From positions 14,671,248 to 14,735,247 of the forward strand of contig NC_034010.1 in NCBI RefSeq assembly GCF_000346465.2: a stretch of 64,000 bases of DNA, read 5' to 3'. Both the position numbers and the translations under genes were made by a program. The stretch's first letter is position 1; each line of letters starts with the position of its first letter. The notes under the pieces are model-generated. The model was not told the DNA's origin, made no database searches, and was given only the letters and a program-made list of their open reading frames with translations. The DNA is from Prunus persica (taxonomy: Eukaryota; Streptophyta; Magnoliopsida; Rosales; Rosaceae). This document shows positions 1 to 13,249 of the stretch, piece by piece.

Positions 1-2
1 TG

Positions 3-2135
3 AATTGGGTACAACCCACCAGTGTGACAGAAATACGGAGTTTTCTGGGTTTGGCAGGTGACTATCGTCGATTTGTGGAAGGGTTCTCTTCGATAGCAGC
101 ACCTCTCACACGGTTGACAAGGAAAGAGGTTGCGTTTGAGTGGACAGAAGAATGTGAACAAAGTTTTCAGGAATTAAAGAAGCGATTAACCACCGCACCC
201 GTTTTGGCTCTTTCGGATAATGCAGGAAACTTTGTGATCTACAGTGATGCATCTTTGCAAGGCTTGGGATGTGTTCTGATGCGACATGATCGGGTGATTG
301 CTTATGCCTCAAGGCAACTCAAGAAGCATGAGCAGAATTATCCGGTTCATGATCTGGAACTTGCCGCAGTAGTGTTCGCTCTCAAGATTTTGCGGCATTA
401 TTTGTATGGTGAGACGTGTCAGATTTTCACTGATCACAAAAGCCTCAAGTATTTTTTCACTCAAAGGGAGCTTAATATGAGACAACGGCGTTGGTTGGAA
501 TTGATAAAGGATTATGACTGCACGATTGAGTATCATCCAGGCCGAGCTAATGTGGTTGCAGATGCATTGAGTAGAAAGACTACTGGAAGTTTGGCTCATC
601 TCAGAACGGCATATCTTCCGTTGTTAGTGGAACTACGGAAGGAAGGTGTAGAGCTGGAAATGACTCAACAGGGTGGAATACTTGTTAGTTTACATGTGAG
701 ACCCATTCTGGTGGAGCGGATAATTGTAGCCCAGTTGAGAGATCCGACACTTTGTAGAATAAGGGGAGAAGTAGAAAATGGTACACGGAAAGATTATGCA
801 ATAAGGGGAGATGGGGCGTTGGTAACAGGAACTCGCCTCTGTGTACCTAGGAATGATTATCTGAAAAGAGAAATCATGGAGGAAGCTCACTGTTCCACTT
901 ACACTATGCATCCAGGAAGTACCAAGATGTATCGAACCCTATGGGAATATTACTCATGGCCGCATATGAAGGGAGACATTGCTAAGTATGTAAGTAAATG
1001 CTTGATTTGTCAACAAGTGAAAGCAGAGCGACAGAAAACTTCAGGGCTTATGCAACCACTTCCAATTCCTGAATGGAAGTGGGAACGCATTATCATGGAT
1101 TTTGTTTTCAAGCTTCCACGTACTCCCAAGGGACATGATGGAATTTGGGTAATAGTTGACAGACTCACCAAGTCAGCCCATTTCCTACCCATCAAGGAAA
1201 CTTATTCTCTGACGAAGTTGGCAAAACTTTTTGTGGACAAGATTGTGAGATTACATGGAGCACCTGTGTCCATTGTATCGGACAGGGATGCCCGATTCAC
1301 TTCTCGATTCGGGAAGTGTTTACAGGAAGCTATGGGTACTAGGTTGCAGTTTAGCACAGCTTTTCACCCACAGACTGTTGGACAATCAGAAAGAACTATC
1401 CAGACTTTGGAGGATATGTTGAGGTCGTGTGTGCTGCAGATGAAAGATTCATGGGATACTCACCTTGCCTTGGTGGAATTTGAGTACAATAACAGTTATC
1501 ATGCGAGTATAAAGATGGCTCCTTATGAGGCGTTATATGGGAGACAATGTAGGATTCCTATTTGTTGGAATGAAGTGGGAGATAAGAAATTGGAAAAAGT
1601 GGATAGTATCCAAGCAACAACCGAGAAGGTGAAGATGATTAAAGAGAAGCTGAAGATCGCACAGGACCGACAGAAGAGTTATGCAGATAATAGGTCCAAA
1701 GATCTTGAATTTGCAGTTGGGGATTGGGTGTTTCTAAAGTTATCTCCTTGGAAGGGTGTGATGAGATTCGGGAAACGTGGGAAGTTAAGCCCTCGTTATA
1801 TTGGACCCTATGAGATTACTGAACGCATCAGACCTGTTGCTTATAGACTTGCATTAACTGCAGAACTATCTCGAGTCCATGATGTATTTCATGTATCTAT
1901 GCTTCGGAAATATATGTCAGACCCTTCTCATATTTTAGAATATCAACCTGTGGAGTTAGAAGAAGATTTATCATATGAGGAGCAACCTATGCAAATCCTG
2001 GATAGGAAAGAACAAATGTTGCGCTCCAGATCTATTCCAGTAGTGAAGGTTCTGTGGAGAAGCCAAACCGTGGAAGAAGCTACATGGGAGCCTGAGGCGC
2101 AAATGAGGGTCAAGTACCCTTATCTCTTCCATTAA
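3..2135 (+). CDS. Ty3-gypsy chromovirus pol, 3' part (RT end, RNase H, integrase, chromodomain)
   Basis: The reading frame is already open at base 3, so the gene starts upstream of the window. In order it encodes the end of reverse transcriptase (the [16 protein letters not shown] stretch), an RNase H with its first catalytic Asp in YSDASLQG (about residue 75), a zinc-binding H..H..CxxC segment, and an integrase core with Asp in IIMDF, Asp in VSDRDARF and Glu in QSERTIQ. A C-terminal chromodomain-like tail ends in EEATWEP. The last domain places it among chromoviruses (Tekay/Del-like), which integrate by reading chromatin. The frame has no internal stop over 2.1 kb, so the element is fairly young. 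The integrase motif usually reads HPQTDGQSE and here has V for D. It is followed by a polypurine tract and the 3' LTR. Confidence 0.93.
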   Translation, partial: NWVQPTSVTEIRSFLGLAGDYRRFVEGFSSIAAPLTRLTRKEVAFEWTEECEQSFQELKKRLTTAPVLALSDNAGNFVIYSDASLQGLGCVLMRHDRVIAYASRQLKKHEQNYPVHDLELAAVVFALKILRHYLYGETCQIFTDHKSLKYFFTQRELNMRQRRWLELIKDYDCTIEYHPGRANVVADALSRKTTGSLAHLRTAYLPLLVELRKEGVELEMTQQGGILVSLHVRPILVERIIVAQLRDPTLCRIRGEVENGTRKDYAIRGDGALVTGTRLCVPRNDYLKREIMEEAHCSTYTMHPGSTKMYRTLWEYYSWPHMKGDIAKYVSKCLICQQVKAERQKTSGLMQPLPIPEWKWERIIMDFVFKLPRTPKGHDGIWVIVDRLTKSAHFLPIKETYSLTKLAKLFVDKIVRLHGAPVSIVSDRDARFTSRFGKCLQEAMGTRLQFSTAFHPQTVGQSERTIQTLEDMLRSCVLQMKDSWDTHLALVEFEYNNSYHASIKMAPYEALYGRQCRIPICWNEVGDKKLEKVDSIQATTEKVKMIKEKLKIAQDRQKSYADNRSKDLEFAVGDWVFLKLSPWKGVMRFGKRGKLSPRYIGPYEITERIRPVAYRLALTAELSRVHDVFHVSMLRKYMSDPSHILEYQPVELEEDLSYEEQPMQILDRKEQMLRSRSIPVVKVLWRSQTVEEATWEPEAQMRVKYPYLFH

Positions 2136-2168
2136 CAGGTACGTAAATTTCGGGGACGAAATTTTTAT

Positions 2169-2181
2169 AAGGGGGGTAGAT
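2169..2181 (+). other. Polypurine tract of the chromovirus element
   Basis: The purine run AAGGGGGGTAGAT lies directly before the LTR start and 33 bp after the pol stop. In LTR retrotransposons this tract primes plus-strand DNA synthesis, so it fixes the internal/LTR border. Confidence 0.85.
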
Positions 2182-4809
2182 TATAACACCCCGACTCCAA
2201 AAAATTAATGTCTATTTTATTAATTTAAAATAAATTTCGAATTTACCCTTCGAGTAGGGGTAAATTGGTCACTTTCTTATCCGGAAGGATTTTGGGACCA
2301 CGAATGATATTTTTGGGTAGGTGGTACTAAGACGAATTCGTAGACACGCGGTAGGCTTAAATCGGAGTTGTAACGAAAAAATTACGATCAAAACATTATC
2401 AGTGGCAAACTTGTAAATATTTCAAAAAGTTTGGTAAAAATCAGATTTTTCACTTCAGCTCTCTCTCTCCTCGTGCGCGCTCGACTCTCTCTCTCCTCAG
2501 TCTCTCTCTCTCTCCGACACCGACACTCTCTCTCTTCGGTTCTCTCTACACCAGCCACGGCCAGGCACGCCACCGGTCCCGATCGATTCGCCTCGACGTC
2601 CCGATCAAGTCTAGCTGGTTTTTCCCGTCGAAAATCACGAACTTCGGCCACGAACTCGACTGGTTTAAACCGGAGCTTTCCCGTCGTCGGGCCGCCGCCT
2701 CCGCCGCCCAAACTCGGTGAGTGAGGTATGGTTTCTCATCCATTTTTCGAGTTCTAGCTGACTGTGGTATAGGTTTGGACCGATTCGTTGTCTAGAAAAT
2801 CGATTAGAAAACCTACGTTTTGGCCGGATTTCAAAGTGAAATTCCGGCCAGTTGCCGCCTGAATTGGACCTTCTCGTAGTTAAATAAAGTGATGCTGACC
2901 TTGAGTAGAAGCTAGGTTAGGAAGGGTGAGCTCGGGTGTGGAGTTTTTCCGTCACCGGAATTTACTCTACGCACCCAGGCGCTGCCGGCGCGTGGGCGAG
3001 GCTGGTGAAGCTGCAATTTAACTCGATGAGATCCTTAGGTTGTCACGAGCGCATAGGAATTCGCAGATCTCAATTTGGATGTCGTTTGACTATCGAACGG
3101 ATTTTCGTAATTTGTGCGTTATCCGGGTTCGATAGGTTCCGACCGTTAGATCTTTTCCGAATTAAAATATGTTGTTCTAGGTATTCCTAGGACCATATGG
3201 GACTTCACGGATTATGAATTGGAACCCCGGATGTTCCGATTCAATAATGCAAAGTTTGCGGGTTAGCGATAACCGTACAATCGTGAACGATTCATAAACC
3301 TGTAATCGGACCTTAGGATATCTTCTTCAACGTGCACGTATTGGGAATTTGGGGATTTACGCATTTAATTTGTGATTTCCGCTTCGACGTAATTTTATAT
3401 TAATTAACGGTTCGTATCTCGAAATAGGTGTTTCGACTGCACGTACTCAGTAGGCAGGACCCTCCCGTGGTCAGGCAGCGTGGGAATATTTGTGAGTGGA
3501 CTTTGTTTTCAATCATATGCATGGTTTTATTGATGAAAGATTTTTGCATAATGTTTTAATGGCTTATTGAATATATTATATTCATGAGTTGAATATGATG
3601 TTTGTATAGTGCTTGGCAATATATTGTGAGTTTGGCATTGTGGGTATTGAGAGTGCATTTTATAAGAAATTTGGGGAAGTATCTATATATATGTATATTC
3701 TCTATAGGCGGGATATTTGGGTTGTTGAAGTGTGCTGTGGAAGAACTTGATTATGAGGGGTTGTTGAGAGAAGTTGTATGATTACACTATGTAAGTACCT
3801 TCTCCAGTTATTAGACTTTTCACACGCAGCGTTGGATGTTCCGGCGTGTGAGACACTTTCCATATGCGGTGTTGGATGTTTCGGCGTATGGAAAGACTCT
3901 GTATAGTGTTTAGGGTCATCACCATGGCGTTGGATGTTCCGATGTGTGATGATCTAGTCTGCGCACGTAGGACATAGTTTCGGAGCTACACATGGTGTTG
4001 GATGTTCCGGTGAGGGAGCTTTGGAGTTTCGTCTCCTGGTTGGACCGCTCATCCCTAGATGCAGGATAGCACCTAGAAATCCTGCGGTAGTGTGATGAGT
4101 ATATCGTATAGCTATGTATAGTTATATTTATATATATATGTATATTTATATGTATATGTATAGTTGAGTGAGTGAAGAATTTGAGTTTTTCAGTGGGTTG
4201 ACAGAAGTTGTAAGATTGAGAGAATGGGGTTGATGAAGGAGATGATTTGTATTTTGAAGAGTTTTTAATGAATCATGTTTTGAGTAATTAAATATTGAAT
4301 TGTGAACCTGCATGACTTGAGCATTATTTTTACATGGTGGGGTTACTATATTGTTTTTAACTGCAAATCTGATTTTTGTCCACTCACATGTTTTCTGTTT
4401 TGTGCCCCCCAGCTAGTAGTCGCTCCAGGAAGCGTGCAAGTGGTGTACGAGGCTCGAACTGTGAATCTTCCTAGTTAGGATTTGAGTAATTTCTTCTACT
4501 CAACTGTTCTTGTAATCTAAATTCAGTAGATGCTCTGTTATCGCCCATGGTAGATTTTACTTGTGAGGTCGGAGGCCATTTTAGTATGACTTGTTGAATT
4601 ATGAAAGCATGCTGCTGGTTGGGATTTTATTTTATGTATGTTACAGGTTGAAATTTTTTGTTGGGTTTGCTTAAATTACAGGGGAGACTCTGCTAAAATT
4701 TTAGTAGAAAGTCTCGGTTTCTTAATAAGTGGGCCCAGTATCGGGAAGATGTCGGAACAAAGACGGGGTCCGCTTCGGTTTCCGGAAAATTCCGGGGCGG
4801 GTCCTGTCA
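2182..4809 (+). mobile_element. 3' LTR (2628 bp) of the chromovirus element
   Basis: It begins TATAACACCCCGACTCC (canonical TG mutated to TA) just after the polypurine tract and ends GGGTCCTGTCA. The borders are fixed by comparison with the 2636-bp solo LTR at 19785-22420, which is collinear throughout. It contains CT-rich microsatellites near 2460-2530, a hairpin array at 3819-4020, and the short ORFs that six-frame translation finds in it are not genes. The target-site duplication cannot be tested because the 5' end is outside the window. Confidence 0.9.
3819..4020 (+). repeat. Array of four hairpins sharing one loop sequence, inside the LTR
   Basis: The core GTTGGATGTTCCG (with one or two changes) occurs four times about 41-56 bp apart. 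Each copy is flanked by its own inverted repeat: TCACACGC/GCGTGTGA (3820-3827 with 3844-3851), CTTTCCATATGC/GCGTATGGAAAG (3856-3867 with 3884-3895, one G-T pair), TCATCAC/GTGATGA (3916-3922 with 3946-3952), and an imperfect AGCT..CACA stem ending near 4020. The stems differ in sequence but stay self-complementary. A further hairpin GCAGGAT/ATCCTGC follows near 4061-4085. Confidence 0.8.
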
Positions 4810-5807
4810 TTTCAGCTCCAACTCACCCTTAGGGATGATTTCCTCTAAAACTCACACTAAACACATCAAAATGACCAATTTCACAGAAGAAACTAGCAAA
4901 AACCATAGGAATACAATATAGAAAATAAGCATAAATATAGAGTGATCAAATACCTCAAACCTATCTTTTTCTAGTTCTTGAGCAAAACAGAAATAAAACA
5001 AGTTAGAAAACAAAACTAGAAGTTAATCTAGGCCACTTTCGTAGGGAATCACAATGGCACTAAACATGTGCCACAAGCCTTTAAACCTCTAAGTATCCCC
5101 AGTAGGAGGAGTTGTGTCTCCTTAGGATTTACAATTTACGATACTCATAAACACTTACTCTCTGCAAAACAAAAACTTTAAAATACTACTTTAATCTAAC
5201 TAACAAAAACCAATGTAAGCAGAAGCCTAACTCAAGACTAAAATTATGTCGTTCAATTAAATGCACCAAGTGTTAAGTGTAGAGCCAAACCTCAAAATAC
5301 TTTGGCTTAAAGGCAACCATACCTCAATGTCAAGGATAGAATTCGTCTTAACTCTAGGCCTCAAAGGGAATCACTCTTATTTTCATATAGAAACTAGGCT
5401 TACTTTCTCATCACGCATATGCATATGAGAATAGAGTTTATGTATAGAGAATCAAGAATTATCGCTTATGAATTTTAAGAAATAAAAGCTCAATTTCTGA
5501 AAATAGACCTCATGAAAAGAATTAAATACTAAGAATGTAGGTAGATTCCTTCACTTCCAAGCAAGATGTACCAAAAGATCCCTAAGTGAAAATTTTATCA
5601 TAACTTCCAAACGAAAAATCCAATATGGATTCAACACAAAAAACTGAAGAAGAAAACATGGGCCAAATCTTCATCTTCATTACTAGAAAAGACAGTTTTA
5701 AGCAAACATAAACCTCACGTTATTTTAGACAGAAAAACAGAGAACTAAAAAGGAAAATGCTAAAATGAACAAAAACACACAAAAAAGTCAATTCCACACC
5801 CCCAAAC
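4810..5807. other. Gene-free stretch, probably 3' non-coding part of the Athila-type element
   Basis: No open frame of note. The base composition is A-rich on the plus strand. The run CCACACCCCCAAACC at 5795-5810, read on the minus strand, is a purine-rich GGTTTGGGGGTGTGG just after the pol end, as expected near an Athila 3' region. I could not define an LTR here. Confidence 0.4.
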
Positions 5808-7990
5808 CTAAACTAAACATTGTCCTTCAATTGCAAGGCAAAGATAGAATGCAAACATTGGTACCGAATCCACGACTCTCGAGGGGTCTTCAAAGTAAAG
5901 TTTTAAGCGATTACCATTGACTTTAAACTTATACCCAATCCTCTTGTTCTCAATTTTGACCATACCATAAGGAAACACTAGCTTCATTGTGAATGGACCC
6001 GTCCATTTGGACCTTAGTTTACTTGGAAAAAGCTTCAAACATGAGTTACAAAGCAAAACTTTCATAACCAGTGTAAAGTTGAATCGCTTTATGATGATAA
6101 AGCTTGGTCCTTTCCTTATAGATCTTCCCATTTTCATAGGCTTCATTCCGTAGCTGATCTAGTTCACTCACTTGCATCTTCCTCATGTCTCCAGCCTTCA
6201 TCTCAAAATTCAGTCGCTTAATTGCCCAGTAGGCCCTATACTCCAATTCAACCGGTAAGTGGCAAGCCTTGCCAAAAACAAGTCGATATGGGCTCATACC
6301 AATAGGAGTCTTATATGTTGTGCGATAGGCCTAAAGAGCGTCATTCGATTGCAATGCCCAATCCTTTTCTTGTAGTTTCTACGGTCCTCTCCAAGATTGT
6401 TTTAATTTGCCGGTAGCTTAACTCGACTTGTCCCAATGTTTGAGGGTGGTAAGGAGTTGCTACCTTATGGGTGATATTGTACTTTTTCAACAAATGCATC
6501 AAAAGACTCATTGCAAAAGTGACTCTCCCCATCACAATTTTGCTATCACTAGTCTTGGTCACAATCGTTTCAATCCACTTAGGCACGTAATCAATAGCGA
6601 CAAGGATATAATTGTACCCATAAGATGATGGAGACGGACCCATGAAGTCTATACCCCAAACGTTGAATAATACCACTACCAGATTGCTTGTGAGCGGCAT
6701 CTCACTCCTCTTGCTTATGTTCCCATATATTTGGTACCTGTCGCAGTGAGCAACAAAATTACACGTATCTTTGAATAAGGTAAGCCAAAGGAATCTAGAT
6801 TGAAGAACTTTAAAAGCAGTCTTTTTACCACCAAAATGTCCCCCACAATTTAATTCATGACTAAATTTTAATATACTTTGCTGCTCAGATTTTGGGACAC
6901 AACGCCTTATTATTTGATCAGGACAATGCTTAAATAAATAAGGTTCCTCGCAAAAATAATGCTTAACCTTAGCTAAATAATTACCAATATCTGCAAACCA
7001 TGGCTCTTCTCCATGCGCATGCAGAGAAGAGTTGTTCATGAGGAAAAGCGTCGAGGATGGGTAGGATATCACCATAGCCAGCCACCTCCTTGGTGGTGCC
7101 ACCCATTCCTTGGCCGGGCACAAGCTCCAACCACGATAAGTGATCAGCTACTACATTCTCGCTCCCTTTTTCGTCCTTAATTTCCAAATTAACCTAGGCT
7201 TGACATCCTTTTTGGTTAGCAAATATTTCAATGTCGCATGATCAAAATAGGTAATAATATTATTAGAGCCACTTAAATAAGAGTGCAGTTTCTCCAATGC
7301 AAAAACAACAAGTAGTAATTCTTTTTCAATGGTAAAATAATAAATTTGAGCATCATTAACGGTGCAACTCACATAATGAATAACACAAGGCACTTTATTT
7401 ACCCTTTGTCCTAGAACAACACCTATGGCATAATCAGAAGTTTGACACATTATTTCAAAGGGTAACGACCACTTAGGAGGCATAATAATAGGTGCCATAG
7501 TTAATTTCTCTTTCAAAGTATTGAAGGCATTAAGGCAATTTTTATCCAAAATTAGAAACAGCATCTTTGGCCAATAAATCGCACAAGGGGCAAGTAATTT
7601 TGAAAAAAAAATATTTAATAAATCTTTGATAAAATCTTGCACGACCCAAGAAGCTTCGCACTCCCTTTACAGAAGTAGGGACAACAATTTTTCAATTAAA
7701 TTAATTTTTTCCTTGTCAACTTCAAAACCTAGAAATAATATGTGCCAAAACAATACCTTGCCTTACGATGAAGTGGCTCTTCTCCTAGCTCAATGTCAAG
7801 TTAATCTCTACATGTCTCTTAAGCATCAAGGTTAAATGTTCAAGGCAATTACAGAAAGAACTTCCAAAAACAGAAAAATAATCCATAAATACCTTGATAA
7901 ACCTATGTACAAGCTTAGTAGTTGAAGTTAATTCTGCAATAGTTGGGGACCTGATCATTTTTTCTATAAAAATATTGTTTACTTAGATCA
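5808..7990 (-). pseudogene. Decayed Athila-type Ty3-gypsy pol (RT, RNase H, integrase)
   Basis: Read on the minus strand from about 7990 downwards, several frames join in the order RT end, RNase H, integrase and C-terminal tail. The RT active-site region reads FMDYF where FMDDF is expected, with a stop shortly after. RNase H-like sequence (QTSDYAIGVVLGQR) lies at 7151-7642. The integrase has its zinc region and core (GIDFMGP, TPYHPQTLGQ) at 6341-7123. The tail with PSKLRSKWTGPF and FKVNG lies at 5808-6297. The tail motif is typical of Athila elements. Stops and frameshifts between all blocks show that it is dead. Confidence 0.8.
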
Positions 7991-8369
7991 TTACACTATT
8001 CCATGGTGTTACTAATCCACGTATTATAATATAAGTGGGTGACAGGATTTATATATCATGGATCCAATATCAAAGGCGGATCTACATTTGGCCTGGAGTG
8101 GGCTCCAACCTAGTTCTGAATAGGCTCAGTTGTACAAGCCCAACCTAGGTAAATCAAATAATAGCACACCCCTCTATGTAGAAATAAGCCCACTTATGAA
8201 CCATCTCTACACCCTACAACAGACGTAGATTTTTTCTTTCTTATTCTAGTCACCCATAACTCCATATTTGGCATCAAGGGGGATTCATTCATGAATATCT
8301 GGTCTGCTCTGCTTACACAAGTTCAATAAACTTAGACTTGGGAACAACCTAGTGACAAATTATTTAGTG
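7991..8369. other. 3' flank of the GH3 gene, no gene seen
   Basis: This stretch lies between the Athila remnant and the stop codon of the GH3 gene, so it should hold that gene's 3' UTR and terminator (minus strand). No coding potential is visible. Confidence 0.4.
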
Positions 8370-8732
8370 TTAACATCTCTCCTTATTGCATGCCAGCCCA
8401 AAGCCAAGAGGATATAAAGGGTCATATGAATTGTCTCCAGCATTCACAGGCAGCTGTTCAACCCTTTTAAACCATGTCACTGGGAGCTGGCCCTCGAAAT
8501 CGTGATCTCCAAAGATAACATCTGCAATTCCATCTCCTTCAGTACCAGGTAACCAGGCAGCAACAAGAGCATCTATCTTTTCCAATAGCCAGGGCTCTAA
8601 AACTAAGGGTCTTCCAGAAATCAGAATTACCAACGAGGGGATTTTGTCAGCAACTGAGCTTATGATATCAGCTCCATTCAAGGGGATCACAAGCTTTGAA
8701 TTGTCACCCTTGCCTTCTGCATATGGAGCTTC

Positions 8733-9092
8733 TGTTAGTGTTTAATAAGCTACTGATAAAAATGGAGGAATACTGAGAATATTGAAGAAAAGAGTGAAGA
8801 GAATAATGATGCTCTGTAAAAACGTTTTCGTATATTTGTTGTTGTGTATTTTCGAGCTGTATCACTCACAGCTCATATTACAGTTAGAAGAGAGAGAGAG
8901 AGCTAGACAAATCCTAGCTTCAATCTCAACCATCCAACTACACTATGGGTAAGATTATGACACCTGTCCAGTCAAGTCCTATGAGACTTAACAAACCGTT
9001 TTGACTATTATAGACAGCTTAGCCTATGAGCTAAGTATAACACTAAACCAACAATTACATACTAAATCAGTTTACCATTTTGCACATTAACA
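8733..9092 (-). repeat. Ty1-copia 3' LTR (left on the plus strand)
   Basis: The 360-bp repeat is followed inward by the purine tract (plus strand CTCCCCTTCAAA), which makes this the 3' LTR. It appears identical to the 13250-13609 copy. Confidence 0.95.
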
Positions 9093-12000
9093 CTCCCCTT
9101 CAAATTGTGAACTGATTTCACCCCAAGCAATTCTCTGAGATAAGAGAATTGTTCCCTTGCCAAAGCCTTAGTGAAGATGTCAGCTACTTGCTCCTTTGTA
9201 GGACAATAAATCAAGTTGATTACACCCTGTTGTAGAGCTTCTTTGATGTAGTGATACCTCCGGTTTATGTGTTTGGTTTTCTGATGAAAGATCGGATTCT
9301 TGGTGATAGCAATGGCTGAGGTGTTATCACAGTTTAGGGGTGTTGCCACAGTCTGCATTTCACCAAAATCTTCTAACACAAACCGTAACCAAGTAGCTTG
9401 TGCAGTTGCCTCTGATGCACTCACATATTCTGCTTCAGCTGTGGATAGAGCAACACATTGTTGCTTCACAGATGCCCAAGAGAATACTCCACTACCGAAT
9501 GTAAAAGCATATCCCGATGTACTCTTCATATCATCTTCTGATCCAGACCAGTCACTGTCACAGAAGCCTACCAAAACCGATCCTTCTCCTTTCTTATATT
9601 CCAAACCAAAGTCAAGTGTACCCTGAACATACCTTAGTACCCTCTTGGCAGTTCCATAATGTTTATTTGTGGGGGAATGCATAAATCTAGCCAACAGACA
9701 AGCAGCATACATTATATCCGGTCTAGTTGCAGTGAGGTAGAGTAGACTTCCCACTAGTTTTCTGTATTCAGCTTCATTTGAAGCTCCACTTTCATCATCT
9801 CTCTTCAATTTGTCAGCTGGTACAAGAGGAATACCAACCGGTTTACAGTCCCGCAGACCAAACCTTTTCAAAAGTGTGGAAGCATATTTCTTCTGGTGTA
9901 TGAAAATGTAGTCTTCACTTTGGATAATTCCCATTCCTAGAAAGTGATGTAGCAAACCCAAATCTGTCATCTCATACCTCTGCATCATATCAGTCTTGAA
10001 ATCTTGCATTAGTTCTTGAGAATTCCCTGTATAGACTATATCATCCACATAGATAGATACTATGACCAGATCCGAGGTTCCCCTGCCTTTAACATATAAT
10101 GTTGCCTCACTTGTGCTCCTTTTAAAGCCACATTGCACGAGATAAGAGTCTATTTCTCCATACCAGGCTCTAGGAGCCTGTTTCAAGCCATACAAGGCTT
10201 TGTGCAATTTATACACTTTATCCTCTTCACATTGCACAATAAAACCATCGGGCTGCTCTACATACACCTCCTCTTGAAGCACTCCATTCAGAAAAGCTGA
10301 TTTCACATCTAATTGATACATTTTCCAACTATTCTTTGCAGCCAAGGCAATGAGAGTTCGTATAGTATCCAACCTTGCCACTGGTGCAAAGGTTTCATTA
10401 TAATCTATTCCGGGCTTTTGTGCATAGCCCTTTGCAACTAGTCTAGCTTTATGCTTTTGAATCGAACCATCCAAGTTCAACTTAGTCTTGTACACCCATT
10501 TTACTCCAATTATAGGTTTGTTGAAAGGTCTATTTACCAATTCCCAAGTCTGATTCTTCTCAATCATGTTCATCTCATTTTCCATTGCCTTCTTCCAAGC
10601 TTCATCCTGTGCAGCTTCATCAAAGTTCTCAGGCTCCACTATGCATGAATGGCAACTTGCATAGATCTCACTCAGATTTCTGTACCTCAAAGGTGTGTCA
10701 TCAACCGAGGGATCATCTGCAGGTTCTTCTTCTGTTTCAGGTGCTTGGAAAACAGGTTCTTCTTCTGATTCAGTTGTTCTCATATCTGAGAGTTCATCCG
10801 CAGGAAGTGGAATGCAGATTTCTTTCACTTTGTGTTGCTCCCAATCCCATTTGCCATGCTCATCAAAAACCACATCCCTTGAAAGCAAAACCTTCTGAGT
10901 TGCAGGATTCAATATTCTGTATCCCTTCTCACATGTACCATAACCAATAAAAACTCCTATGGCACTTGTTGCTTCTAGCTTATGCCTTAACTTTCCAGGA
11001 ATAAGTGAGTAACACACTGAGCCAAACACCTTGAGATGTTTAACTCCAGGCTTTCTCCCACTAAACTTCTCAAAAGGTGTAGTATTCTCCAAAGCTCGGG
11101 TTGGACTTCTATTAAGTAAATACACAGAGGTATTCACTGCCTCACACCAAAGCGTGTAGGGAAGCTCCTTGTCATGAATCATGCACTTTGCCATTTCTAC
11201 AATGGTTCTATTTTTCCTCTCCGCAACGCCATTTTGCTGTGGAGAATAAGCTACTGTGAGTTGCCTTTCTATTCCCAGATTTTCACAAAACTGAAGAAAA
11301 TCAGCTGAGATGTATTCTCCTCCCCGATCAGTCCTCAACCTCTTCACATGGTATCCGGATTGAAGCTCCACCATAACTTTGAATTTCTTGAACACATGGA
11401 ATGTCTCGGACTTATTTCTCAGAAAATAAACCCAGCACATCCTTGAAAAATCATCTATGAATGTGATAAAATATTTATTTCCACCTAGGCTTGCTGTTTG
11501 CATTGGACCACACAAGTCTGAATGAATCAATTCTAATGGCTCCTTGGCTCTCCACTTTGATTCCTTAGGAAATGGCTCCCTGTGACCCTTCCCAAGTACA
11601 CAACCGTGGCACAACACTTCACCATTTTGGATTTCAGGCAGCCCCAATACCATTGCTTGGCTCTGCAGCAGCTGGAGGCTTCGAAAGTTTAAGTGCCCAA
11701 ACCTCTTGTGCCATACCTTGGAGCATTCTTGCACATTTGTTTTCAAGGCAATCTCCTTGATTGTGTTGAAAGTTAAGGGAAAACACCTGTTCCCCTTTTG
11801 CTTTACACTTACCACCATGTTACTTAGGGAACTATCATCGAAGATGTCAACCTTGTGATTTCCAAATACAAGAAAATAGCCATGCTCTGTCATCTGTCCT
11901 ACACTTAGCAAATTTTCAGCTAGACTAGGTACAAGCATAACCTCCTTTATATACCTCTTACCCTTCATTGTTTCAATGATCAGTGTCCCTTTTCCTGCCA

Positions 12001-13129
12001 CTTCAACTAAAACTCCATTGCCTACTTGAACCTTTGCTTTCACTCCTCTGACAATGTCTACAAGCAAGTCTTCCCTGGATGTCATATGATTGCTACATCC
12101 ACTATCTATGTACCATTCATCACTCATCTTCTTTACTTCTCCAGAATGATTAGCAAAGAATAAGTTTCCGGTTTCTTCAACCTGATTAGCAAAGTTCACC
12201 TGCTGCACAGCCTTGTTTGTATGACAATATTTTGCAATATGCCCAATTTTGTTACACTTGTGACACTTGACCTTGTTCTTAAACCAACACTCTCCATAGT
12301 GCAATTTATCACAGAATTTGCATTTATTTCCAGTGTTGTCTGTCTCATTTTTCACAGAGGAATTAGACTTATTACCTCCATCACCCTTGTTGCCCCATTG
12401 CTGCCCCTGTGGTTTGGCATTCTTCTGAGACTTACTGGTGTGACCATTAGACCGTGTTGCCTTTGATCCAACGTTGAAGCTAGCAAAAGCCTTCTCTGCA
12501 CTATTGTCACCATGCCTATCAAGCCTCTGTTCATATCCTTTTAAAATGGCAACAACATCCTGAGCATCAATAGTGTCTAAATCTTTTGTATTCTCTATCA
12601 CAGCTGCAATACTATCATAGGACTTAGGCAGACTAATAAGTAGTTTCTGAACAATTCGTTGATTGCTCAGATCCTCACCATAGCTCCTCATTTGGTTGAT
12701 CAGATCAAACAACTTAGCAATATATCCAGACAAAGATTCATTATCACTCATCCGAGTATATTCAAAATCACGCCTAAGACCCTGAAGTTTCACAGATCTT
12801 ACCTGCTTATCACCCACAAATTCTTGTTTCAGAATATCCCACGCAGCCTTTGCAGATTCCTGAGTTGCAATTCGTGGAAAAATTTGATCTGATACAGCCC
12901 CTTGGATGATACCCAGAGCTCTAGCGTCCTTCACCAAGTTCTCACGCATCAGCTTCCTCTCTGCCTCCGTGAGCTCCTCCGCCTCCTTCGTCGGAGTTTT
13001 GTACCCATTCTCCACAAGATCCCACAGCTCGTGCGAACGGAAGATGGTTTTCATTTTGATTTGCCAGAAATCAAAATTTTCACCATTAAAAATGGGTGCC
13101 CTGAGTTCTCCTCCTCCAGATCCAGACAT
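9062..13129 (-). CDS. Ty1-copia gag-pol polyprotein, full length (1355 aa)
   Basis: A single ORF runs from the ATG at 13129 to a stop inside the 3' LTR, so the last ten residues (VNVQNGKLI region) are LTR-coded. Domains in order: gag (about 1-260), CCHC zinc knuckle (C289, C292, H297, C302), aspartic protease motif DSG (342-344), integrase with HHCC (about 474-510) and D538, D601, E637, which is the expected D-62-D-35-E spacing. Reverse transcriptase follows with YVDD at 1027-1030, and then RNase H (CDSDW, STAEAEY). No catalytic residue is missing. The order integrase before RT defines Ty1-copia. Confidence 0.97.
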   Translation of the reverse strand: MSGSGGGELRAPIFNGENFDFWQIKMKTIFRSHELWDLVENGYKTPTKEAEELTEAERKLMRENLVKDARALGIIQGAVSDQIFPRIATQESAKAAWDILKQEFVGDKQVRSVKLQGLRRDFEYTRMSDNESLSGYIAKLFDLINQMRSYGEDLSNQRIVQKLLISLPKSYDSIAAVIENTKDLDTIDAQDVVAILKGYEQRLDRHGDNSAEKAFASFNVGSKATRSNGHTSKSQKNAKPQGQQWGNKGDGGNKSNSSVKNETDNTGNKCKFCDKLHYGECWFKNKVKCHKCNKIGHIAKYCHTNKAVQQVNFANQVEETGNLFFANHSGEVKKMSDEWYIDSGCSNHMTSREDLLVDIVRGVKAKVQVGNGVLVEVAGKGTLIIETMKGKRYIKEVMLVPSLAENLLSVGQMTEHGYFLVFGNHKVDIFDDSSLSNMVVSVKQKGNRCFPLTFNTIKEIALKTNVQECSKVWHKRFGHLNFRSLQLLQSQAMVLGLPEIQNGEVLCHGCVLGKGHREPFPKESKWRAKEPLELIHSDLCGPMQTASLGGNKYFITFIDDFSRMCWVYFLRNKSETFHVFKKFKVMVELQSGYHVKRLRTDRGGEYISADFLQFCENLGIERQLTVAYSPQQNGVAERKNRTIVEMAKCMIHDKELPYTLWCEAVNTSVYLLNRSPTRALENTTPFEKFSGRKPGVKHLKVFGSVCYSLIPGKLRHKLEATSAIGVFIGYGTCEKGYRILNPATQKVLLSRDVVFDEHGKWDWEQHKVKEICIPLPADELSDMRTTESEEEPVFQAPETEEEPADDPSVDDTPLRYRNLSEIYASCHSCIVEPENFDEAAQDEAWKKAMENEMNMIEKNQTWELVNRPFNKPIIGVKWVYKTKLNLDGSIQKHKARLVAKGYAQKPGIDYNETFAPVARLDTIRTLIALAAKNSWKMYQLDVKSAFLNGVLQEEVYVEQPDGFIVQCEEDKVYKLHKALYGLKQAPRAWYGEIDSYLVQCGFKRSTSEATLYVKGRGTSDLVIVSIYVDDIVYTGNSQELMQDFKTDMMQRYEMTDLGLLHHFLGMGIIQSEDYIFIHQKKYASTLLKRFGLRDCKPVGIPLVPADKLKRDDESGASNEAEYRKLVGSLLYLTATRPDIMYAACLLARFMHSPTNKHYGTAKRVLRYVQGTLDFGLEYKKGEGSVLVGFCDSDWSGSEDDMKSTSGYAFTFGSGVFSWASVKQQCVALSTAEAEYVSASEATAQATWLRFVLEDFGEMQTVATPLNCDNTSAIAITKNPIFHQKTKHINRRYHYIKEALQQGVINLIYCPTKEQVADIFTKALAREQFSYLRELLGVKSVHNLKGSVNVQNGKLI

Positions 13130-13249
13130 GTTAGTCTAGAGTACTGATTTGAGCTCAAGAATCACACAACAAGCTTTTGCTCAGAGATTCAAACCCAACC
13201 TCACAGTCACAACGCCCAGAAATTCAGACCCAACTAGGCTCTGAGGCCA

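Noticed and set aside
2388..2743. Arg/Ser-rich ORFs on both strands
   Set aside because: They lie in CT-rich microsatellite sequence of the 3' LTR, and the matching place in the solo LTR (20034-20533) gives different, unrelated proteins.
2936..3190. 84-codon plus-strand ORF
   Set aside because: It is inside an LTR, is not conserved as a frame in the second LTR copy, and has no family motif.
10585..10950. Plus-strand ORFs across the copia element
   Set aside because: They are shadows of the intact minus-strand gag-pol ORF, which has complete domain order and catalytic residues.
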